A stretch of DNA of 64,000 nt from Phycisphaerae bacterium (GTDB taxonomy: Bacteria > Planctomycetota > Phycisphaerae > JAJVII01), in the NCBI GenBank assembly GCA_022072085.1, contig JAJVII010000033.1, positions 43,026 through 107,025 on the forward strand, written 5' to 3'. Shown piece by piece: positions 59,197-64,000 of the stretch (positions are counted from its first letter, which is position 1; each line of letters begins with the position of its first letter). A program made the translations under genes and the position numbers. The notes below the pieces were generated by a model, which did not search any database, was not told where the DNA came from, and saw only the letters and a list, made by a program, of their open reading frames with translations.

Positions 59197-59418
59197 ATGA
59201 ATATGAAGAAACTACTTATACTTGTCGGCCTTATCCTGATTACTGGTATGGCTGGCTGTCAGTATGCTAAGGTCAGTGAGACTTATCAAAAGACACCAGT
59301 AAAGGCCAGCTCGCAAGGGGAAGGGCAGAAAACCTATCGCTTTGTCTATCACGGTAAAGCCTACCTGTTGGTAAAAAGTGAGAATGGCTATAAAGCAATT
59401 GAAGAGGTGAAAGAATGA
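59197..59418 (+). CDS. Small phage lipoprotein
   Basis: A 73-residue protein (71 from the internal MKK start) with a short signal and lipobox GMAGC (Cys near 21), then a small soluble part (KTYRFVYHGKAYLLVKSENGYK). It overlaps the next lipoprotein gene by 4 bp. Phage-encoded lipoproteins are often superinfection-exclusion or lysis proteins, but no family is recognised. Confidence 0.65.
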   Translation: MNMKKLLILVGLILITGMAGCQYAKVSETYQKTPVKASSQGEGQKTYRFVYHGKAYLLVKSENGYKAIEEVKE

Positions 59419-60122
59419 ACGCATTGAAACGCATTGGAATTGTAGTAGCTTTCGCGGCTGCCGTCTTGACTGGCTGTAAGAAAGACAACCCCAGCCAGGC
59501 CGTTGCGGGTGTTGTGGCTGTTGAGATGCCCAACGGGGAAAGCGTTGAGGTTGAAGAAAGCCAAATCACGCCTTCCCTGACTACCTATGAGGGTGAAGGG
59601 ATCGCCTACAGCCGTCAAGTGGATCACTTGCGGATTATGTCGCCTTTGGGTGTATCGCCCGGTGAGACAATCAGCCGCCAGCAACCGGCCCAAATACAGA
59701 CAGGCCCCGCCCCGGCCGTCAGTATTTCCCCCTCTGGCGTGAATGCTGAGGCAACGGATCAAGCCACCAGCTTCAAGGGCGGGGCTGGCCAATGGGGGGC
59801 GGTTAGTAGCCTCTGGCAGAGAATCAAGGATTTCACTTTCGGAACCTTTGGCTTTGTGGCTGTCGGCTTGCTTGTCCTTTTCCTTTTCTTCCCCGCCGCT
59901 GTCCCTGTTGTTTTCGGCTGGCTTAAAGTTGCCCTTGTCTGGATATGGGATCGCCTCAAAACCGTCTTCACGCTTGGCTATTCAGCAATCGTGAAACAAC
60001 AGGCTAAACAAGTCGCGCAGGGTGATACAGCCTTTGTTGATAGTGTCAATGCTCGTGTTGATTTATCGCCCGACCAAAAGAAAGCCATCATAGACGCCTT
60101 CAACGCTTCTTATACTCAGTGA
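59415..60122 (+). CDS. Phage lipoprotein with C-terminal membrane segment
   Basis: A 235-residue protein. The N-terminus has a lipobox (AAVLTGC, Cys21). A beta-rich and Ser/Pro/Gln-rich part (about 25-135) leads to a hydrophobic segment of about 30 residues (FGFVAVGLLVLFLFFPAAVPVVFGWLKVALVWIW, near 149-180), then a helical, mostly acidic C-terminus. A lipid anchor plus a membrane segment in one short protein is unusual. It is coupled to the lipoprotein gene before it by a 4-bp overlap. Possible exclusion or lysis-related protein, not certain. Confidence 0.65.
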   Translation: MNALKRIGIVVAFAAAVLTGCKKDNPSQAVAGVVAVEMPNGESVEVEESQITPSLTTYEGEGIAYSRQVDHLRIMSPLGVSPGETISRQQPAQIQTGPAPAVSISPSGVNAEATDQATSFKGGAGQWGAVSSLWQRIKDFTFGTFGFVAVGLLVLFLFFPAAVPVVFGWLKVALVWIWDRLKTVFTLGYSAIVKQQAKQVAQGDTAFVDSVNARVDLSPDQKKAIIDAFNASYTQ

Positions 60123-60128
60123 ATTATT

Positions 60129-60178
60129 CGGGGTTGATGGGTGGGGCGCGCGTAAAGTAAGACCCCCACCCACCCCCG
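60129..60178. terminator. Imperfect hairpin after the lipoprotein genes
   Basis: CGGGG (60129-60133) and CCCCG (60174-60178) plus GGGTGGGG (60139-60146) with CCCCACCC (60164-60171) pair across a bulge to give a long GC hairpin. No T-run follows, so it is a weak or Rho-assisted terminator, or an RNA structure. Confidence 0.45.
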
Positions 60179-60195
60179 ACTAAATAAAGGAACAA

Positions 60196-60372
60196 ATGGA
60201 TAAACGATACAGGATTGAGACAACATTACATTACCCCTGTAAAGAGGAAGTTTTTAACGGGCTGAGGCATAAACGGGATATGCTGAAACGCAAAGGCTAT
60301 GAGAATGTATGGATAGTCAGGAATGACGCTTTATCCCGTTATGAGTTGGTGTATCCCTATCGCGGGGCCTGA
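60196..60372 (+). CDS. Small phage protein, unknown
   Basis: A 58-residue frame (MDKRYRIETTLHYPCKEEVFNG...) with the ribosome-binding site AAAGGAAC. It overlaps the zinc-ribbon gene by one base (TGATG). Basic, not recognised. Confidence 0.5.
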   Translation: MDKRYRIETTLHYPCKEEVFNGLRHKRDMLKRKGYENVWIVRNDALSRYELVYPYRGA

Positions 60373-60638
60373 TGATTAAAGTCATAGAAACGAAAGATGA
60401 TAAGCTGGCCCCGATCTTCAAGTGTGATAAATGCGGGAAGGTTTTACTGAACGGCTACACTAATCACTTCACTATCATAGATAGGGATGTATATGTATTG
60501 TGCGGGGATTGCGGAAGGGATTTTACCAACCTCTATCCTCTTACTGAATTGGTGTTGATGTTGCGTAATAACCTATCCACCAAGGCCAGTCAGGAAGACC
60601 AGCCCATAAGTTGTTTTGTAAGTGATTTAATTCACTGA
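60372..60638 (+). CDS. Small zinc-ribbon phage protein
   Basis: An 88-residue protein with two CxxC pairs, KCDKCGK (Cys18, Cys21) and LCGDCGR (Cys44, Cys47), 23 residues apart: a zinc ribbon. Such proteins may bind DNA, RNA or polymerase. It starts on the last base of the preceding gene. Confidence 0.7.
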   Translation: MIKVIETKDDKLAPIFKCDKCGKVLLNGYTNHFTIIDRDVYVLCGDCGRDFTNLYPLTELVLMLRNNLSTKASQEDQPISCFVSDLIH

Positions 60639-60666
60639 TGTCATTCGCTGAGGCATATATATAGGT

Positions 60667-60957
60667 ATGGATGAAAATAAATGTAAGTGGTATATGAACC
60701 GTTATAAAGATGTTATTGACCTTGAAACTTTCCAAATCCTGAAAGACATTGACTTTGATTTCCGCCTGTTGAATTACCTTCCAGTCAGCCTTATACCTGA
60801 CGCGATCCAGACAGCCATTTTAGCCAACTTGGAAGGCAAAAGCCCCAACAGCGCAGTTAGATACTTTGAGAAGAAAGAGAGACGGCATAGCCGCACCTTT
60901 AAGACAAATGCCTATTCGCCCACCGACATACAAGACTCAGGCCCAAATCAGGAATAG
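60667..60957 (+). CDS. Small phage protein, unknown
   Basis: A 96-residue protein, overlapped at its 3' end by the second HNH gene (60908). Helical (CKWYMNRYKDVIDLETFQILKDIDFDF...), with a charged C-terminus. Not recognised. Confidence 0.5.
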   Translation: MDENKCKWYMNRYKDVIDLETFQILKDIDFDFRLLNYLPVSLIPDAIQTAILANLEGKSPNSAVRYFEKKERRHSRTFKTNAYSPTDIQDSGPNQE

Positions 60958-61198
60958 GAAGGCCCGACAAGAAACACATTCAGCCATCTATGATTATAGG
61001 TGGCAACGCCTAAGACTAATGGTGTTGGGCCGCTTTCCAATCTGTCAGCAATGCGGGGAAAGGCCAGCCGTTGAAGTTCATCATATGAGCGGAACGGATT
61101 TACCTTATCGCTATATGACGGAAACTCTTCAGGCCCTTTGTCGGGAATGTCACGCAGCCATTCATAATGAACGCAATAATAACGCATATAAAAAGTGA
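60908..61198 (+). CDS. HNH endonuclease (second), terminase-side
   Basis: A 96-residue HNH protein from the ATG at 60908 (MPIRPPTYKTQAQIRN), the start typical of HNH proteins near phage terminase genes. CxxC at 46-49, HH at 58-59 and CxxCH at 78-82 form the metal site and the HNH core. Packaging HNH proteins work with terminase. It overlaps the unknown gene before it by 50 bp, and the glycosyltransferase gene after it by 32 bp. Confidence 0.88.
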   Translation: MPIRPPTYKTQAQIRNRKARQETHSAIYDYRWQRLRLMVLGRFPICQQCGERPAVEVHHMSGTDLPYRYMTETLQALCRECHAAIHNERNNNAYKK

Positions 61199-61871
61199 GG
61201 CCGAAGGGCAAGAGATTAGATATGTCTTGCGATCCATTGAACGCAACACTTCCCTTACGCCAATTATCATTGGGGATATACCCGACTATTATACAGGCCC
61301 CGCAATCCAAATGAAACGGCTCGCTTACTGTAATGAAAGAAACTATATTGACGCGCAGGCAAAGCTTATCAAAGCGGCCGAAATACTGGAAAGCTATGTA
61401 TGGTGGATGGATGATATATTTGCCTTGCGGCCGGTTGAGGATGATTTCTTCAAGCTTCCTTTAGCCGCCTGTAAAAGAGATCGGGATGTCGCGCCATTGA
61501 CAGGCTACAACCGGATCAAGATAAGGACATTCCATAAACTAAGACAGTTAGGGCGGGAAGTATGGGAATACGGAACGCATATGCCTTTCTTCTTTGAGTC
61601 AAATAAACTCTTAGACCTACAACAATATGGTTGGGGGAAGGCCCCTGTATTACTGACCGAAGAGTTGTATTTCAATTTCTATTATGACCAGCCAACCATA
61701 CTGAACGCTTCCCACCAATATAGGATCAAAAGAAATCATCGGGAAGGCGAGTTGAAGCGGCTAATGGAACACCCGCCGCTATTCTTGAATTGCGTGAATG
61801 GAACCTTCAGCCGTTATGCTTTGCCTTGGCTCAGCCGCACCTATGGTGATAAAAGCAAATGGGAAAAGTAA
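61167..61871 (+). CDS. Putative glycosyltransferase (Stealth/GT-like)
   Basis: A 234-residue protein with EIRYVLRSIERNTSLTPIIIGDIPDYY near the N-terminus and WMDDIFALRPVEDDFF (residues 80-95), the DxD-type metal/sugar-phosphate site of GT-A enzymes and of Stealth-type sugar-phosphate transferases (nDDvff). The rest is alpha/beta. A specific donor cannot be read. It overlaps HNH by 32 bp and the next glycosyltransferase by 13 bp, so the three are one coupled block. Confidence 0.65.
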   Translation: MNAIITHIKSEAEGQEIRYVLRSIERNTSLTPIIIGDIPDYYTGPAIQMKRLAYCNERNYIDAQAKLIKAAEILESYVWWMDDIFALRPVEDDFFKLPLAACKRDRDVAPLTGYNRIKIRTFHKLRQLGREVWEYGTHMPFFFESNKLLDLQQYGWGKAPVLLTEELYFNFYYDQPTILNASHQYRIKRNHREGELKRLMEHPPLFLNCVNGTFSRYALPWLSRTYGDKSKWEK

Positions 61872-62512
61872 ATCCTTTTACAGCAGAAGATACTTATAAC
61901 CTTAAAGTGTTTCGCCTTGCTTTAAAGATGGCGAAGCTCTCTATGATAAAAAAAATGGGACAAGTAGGTATAGTAGTGGTGGCTTATAAGCTGCCGAAAG
62001 AGTTAGAACGCTTCTCTACTCACCTAACTGGATACAGGGTTGAGGCGATTACAGAGAGGGATATAACCTTTCAGGATGATGGATTATTCAACAAAGCCGC
62101 TTGCTTGAATATGGGGTTGAAGCGGCTGATAAATGAAGGATGCGACATCATCATACAGACAGATGTTGATTTGATAATCCCGCCTGAGTTGGTGGATTAT
62201 ACAGCCTTACATACAGGGGATAAGCATTTATGGTGTCCCCGCACTACTAATGTTAGAAGAAACCCCGGCGCGTTCAACGCCTTATCCTCTGCTAATTGGG
62301 TGAGGGTTGGGGGTTTTGACGAGAGGTGTAAAGGATGGGGCGGGGAAGACAACATCCTTCATACCCGTTGTAGAGAGTTGGGAATTAAAAGGGTTGAGTT
62401 GCCTAACTGCCTCACTCATATAGATCATCCTGACAGAGTATGGCGTAAGAGTGACAGGGCAAAACAAAACTATTCATTCAGGTTAAGCAAACAACCTAAC
62501 TACCTAATATGA
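61859..62512 (+). CDS. GT-A glycosyltransferase, family 7-like
   Basis: A 217-residue protein. Asp102-Val-Asp104 in IIIQTDVDLIIPPE is the DxD motif. GGFDERCKGWGGEDN (151-165) matches the GT7/N-acetylgalactosaminyltransferase signature (FDE-GWGGED) that binds the acceptor sugar. The start is uncertain (several Met in the first 34 residues). It lies between the first glycosyltransferase and the methyltransferase gene, and overlaps both by a few bases. Confidence 0.78.
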   Translation: MGKVNPFTAEDTYNLKVFRLALKMAKLSMIKKMGQVGIVVVAYKLPKELERFSTHLTGYRVEAITERDITFQDDGLFNKAACLNMGLKRLINEGCDIIIQTDVDLIIPPELVDYTALHTGDKHLWCPRTTNVRRNPGAFNALSSANWVRVGGFDERCKGWGGEDNILHTRCRELGIKRVELPNCLTHIDHPDRVWRKSDRAKQNYSFRLSKQPNYLI

Positions 62513-62976
62513 TACAGCCAGCCTATCGCTTTGGATCGCATCTACCGGCCCTGATAGAACACCTTTTTATTTCAAGTGGGCCAGTCTTGGAATTGGGCGC
62601 GGGCCTCTACTCAACCCCGATTCTTCATACTCTCTGTAAGGATCGGCTGTTGATTACGGTTGAGAATGATAAGGAATGGCTGAGGCAGTTTGAGGGAATG
62701 AGAAGTAAAGAGCATTGGATAGTGAGTGACTTGAAGGAAGTGGAAGAGCCAAGCCGTTACGGGTTGGTGTTAGTTGATTGCCTGCCCGATCATACAAGGC
62801 GACAGGCGATAGATAAATACAAGTCAAGGGCTGACTATCTGGTATTACACGATTGGGGATGGAAGTATAACTATCCCAACCCTTACAAGGAATGGAAGTA
62901 TGTGAGTGTATATACCAGCTTGGAACCCTTTACGGCCGTCTATGGTCAATGGGTGGGGCCGGGGGTAGGGGGGTGA
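62509..62976 (+). CDS. SAM-dependent methyltransferase-like protein
   Basis: A 155-residue protein with a class I Rossmann start VLELGAGLYSTPIL (26-39; motif I), then an acidic second strand (LLITVENDKEW), then YGLVLVDCLPD (motif IV) and YLVLHDWGW. Likely an O-methyltransferase on a glycan or lipid. It overlaps the GT-A gene by 4 bp. Confidence 0.72.
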   Translation: MIQPAYRFGSHLPALIEHLFISSGPVLELGAGLYSTPILHTLCKDRLLITVENDKEWLRQFEGMRSKEHWIVSDLKEVEEPSRYGLVLVDCLPDHTRRQAIDKYKSRADYLVLHDWGWKYNYPNPYKEWKYVSVYTSLEPFTAVYGQWVGPGVGG

Positions 62977-63053
62977 AAATGTTTTTGGCCCCTTCCTTCC
63001 TGACCGTCGCCCCCCATCGCGTTTTTTTTGAGGTAGAAATACAGGGGTATTGA

Positions 63054-63389
63054 ATGACGAAGAATTGCCCGACCTATCTATCACGCCGCGCCAAGGCCGT
63101 CTATAAGGCCCTGAAGCCCTTTGTAGAGCAAGGGCCGATCACCCCTGACTTACTGGCCGTCTATGCTGAGGCCGTAAGCGACTTTGAGGAAGCAACGGCC
63201 CAGCTCGCGGAACAGGGGAAGGTAATCAAATCCCAAAGCGGCTACTTACAGCCAAACCCTTATGTAGCCATCCGCAATAAGGCGGCTATGACTGTATGGC
63301 GATTTGGCGTATTACTCAACCTGACTAAAGGCATAAATGAAGAGGAAGAGGTTGAGAGGATGACGAAGCTGTTACTTAAACCGGCATAA
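63054..63389 (+). CDS. terS: Phage terminase small subunit, P27 family
   Basis: Recognises the packaging site and regulates the large subunit. A 111-residue protein with GPITPDLLAVYAEAVSDFEEATAQLAEQGKVIKSQSGYLQPNPYVAIRNKA, the P27 family pattern (xxGxxxxxxGyxQxNPxxxixxkA). Directly followed by the large-subunit ATG with no gap. Confidence 0.9.
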   Translation: MTKNCPTYLSRRAKAVYKALKPFVEQGPITPDLLAVYAEAVSDFEEATAQLAEQGKVIKSQSGYLQPNPYVAIRNKAAMTVWRFGVLLNLTKGINEEEEVERMTKLLLKPA

Positions 63390-63938
63390 ATGGACTACCA
63401 CTTTGACGAAGTTGAGGCCGATAAGGCGGTTTTATTCATTTCTCAACTCAACCATTGGGAAGGGGAACATAAAGGCCAGCCGTTCATACTGGAAGAATGG
63501 GAACGGGATATAGTCCGTCAGGTAGTGGGCTGGAAGAAAGAGGATGGAACCCGAAAGTATAAAACTCTTTTCTTGGCCATCCCCCGCAAGAATGGGAAGA
63601 GTAGCTTAGCCGCCGCATTGGCCCTTTACTTTCTATTGTGTGACGGCGAGAACGGCGCGGCCATTTACGGGGCCGCGAAGACGGTTGAACAGGCTGGAAG
63701 GATATACAGGCTTGCGAAAGGCTTTGTTAGGAACAGCCCGCTTCTCAGGCCGTTGATAAGTAAAAAGAAGTTGGCCATAAGGGAAGACCTTTTCACTTAC
63801 GGGGATAATTCATACCAAGTCATTTCCGCAAAGAGTGAAGGCAAGTTAGGCTCTAACCCTTCAACAATCATCATAGCCCTGATTATTCACGAGTTTCACG
63901 CTGCTGCGCATAAGAACGGCCTCCGAAGCCCTGTATAA
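63390..63938 (+). pseudogene. terL: Phage terminase large subunit, broken by an insertion sequence
   Basis: N-terminal part of the packaging ATPase. Walker A is IPRKNGKSS (64-72), following FILEEWERDIVRQVVGW; the family motif GSNPSTII (residues 155-162) is intact and should be followed by the Walker B (D-E-L-H). Instead, from residue 163 the frame reads ALIIHEFHAAAHKNGL..., encoded by an inserted element, and stops at 63938. The packaging motor is therefore truncated before its Walker B and nuclease domain. Confidence 0.88.
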
Positions 63939-64000
63939 TGCGGGTATCTGAAACATCCGCTTACACCAGGCAGGGAGGCCGATCCGTGACAGACTGTCGA
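63877..64000 (+). mobile_element. Left end of an IS1380-family-like element (runs off window)
   Basis: From 63877 the sequence begins CCCTGATTATTCACGAG, resembling the left end of IS1380-family elements as I remember them, and is GC-richer than the phage. A ribosome-binding site and a GTG start follow at 63986. The right end and the transposase body lie outside the window. Identity rests on the resemblance of the end and of the first five codons. Confidence 0.6.
63986..64000 (+). CDS. Start of the insertion-sequence transposase (partial)
   Basis: GTG ACA GAC TGT CGA after GGCAGGGAGGCC encodes VTDCR, the usual opening of IS1380-family transposases. Only five codons are in the window. Confidence 0.45.

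Larger units (their letters stand above)
54617..64000 (+). mobile_element. Tailed-phage prophage inserted in comM (right end outside window)
   Basis: From the comM junction to the window edge the DNA has lower GC than the host, all genes lie on the plus strand, and many are short and overlapping. The order serine recombinase, small unknown genes, Ntn hydrolase, HNH, lipoproteins, HNH, glycosyltransferases, methyltransferase, terminase small and large subunits is that of an integrated tailed phage reading into its packaging genes. Portal, capsid and tail genes are expected beyond 64000. The terminase large subunit is broken by an insertion sequence, so the prophage is probably defective. Confidence 0.88.

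Noticed and set aside
1..64000. rRNA or tRNA genes
   Set aside because: None seen by reading both strands for conserved tRNA arms or rRNA blocks; this was by eye, so a diverged tRNA could be missed.

Overview
The first 54.6 kb is GC-rich bacterial chromosome with short intergenic gaps. It carries many secreted beta-propeller, lipoprotein and HEAT-like proteins, a SpoIVB-type (S55) peptidase outside any sporulation context, and a GH62 arabinofuranosidase. The gene families and codon use suggest a planctomycete-like heterotroph (Planctomycetota, possibly Phycisphaerae). This is inferred from gene style; no rRNA gene lies in the window.

Layout, left to right. (1) 1-6.4 kb: two consecutive oligopeptide ABC transporter units on the minus strand (binding protein, permease B, permease C, then binding protein, permease B running off the left edge). 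(2) 6.4-15.3 kb: a HEAT-like secreted protein, an alpha/alpha-barrel protein, a radical SAM enzyme between two small four-helix membrane proteins, a compact minus-strand cluster with an excisionase-like HTH protein, and a tail-anchored acidic protein. (3) 15.3-20.8 kb: a co-directional set, apbE / FMN-binding protein / GH62 / polyferredoxin, that looks like an extracytoplasmic flavin and iron-sulfur electron-transfer unit with a BlaI/CopY-like operator upstream. (4) 20.9-31.5 kb: a phosphohexomutase, two large secreted propeller proteins, FmdB, rpmH (bL34, 44 residues) and an S55 peptidase. (5) 31.5-42.8 kb: housekeeping genes rnc, a YbaK-type deacylase, an AEC transporter, pgi, pcrA, acpS, hpt and ruvX, followed by two tandem lipoproteins. 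The three largest gaps here hold dispersed intergenic repeats. (6) 43-54.6 kb: a four-repeat lipoprotein, a Rieske protein, a BaiN-type flavoprotein with an unclear start, a DUF2207 protein, a MazG-like pyrophosphohydrolase, an S1/P1-like nuclease, an amidohydrolase, a nitroreductase and the C-terminal part of comM.

At about 54.62 kb comM is cut immediately before its Walker A motif by a lower-GC element that fills the rest of the window with plus-strand genes. A large serine recombinase sits at the junction. Behind it come small unknown genes, a proteasome/HslV-like Thr1 Ntn hydrolase coupled to an HNH endonuclease, two overlapping lipoprotein genes, a zinc-ribbon protein, a second HNH protein, a coupled glycosyltransferase-glycosyltransferase-methyltransferase module, a P27-type terminase small subunit and a terminase large subunit. 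The large subunit is itself broken at codon 162 by what looks like the left end of an IS1380-family element. This is a tailed-phage prophage, probably inactivated, with its right end outside the window.

The best candidates for new biology are the phage Ntn hydrolase (Thr1, Asp17, Lys30 and a GSG motif visible, with no unfoldase in the part seen), the phage sugar-transfer module placed between HNH and terminase, and the apbE-FMN-GH62-polyferredoxin set. All annotations come from reading the sequence; no database search was run.
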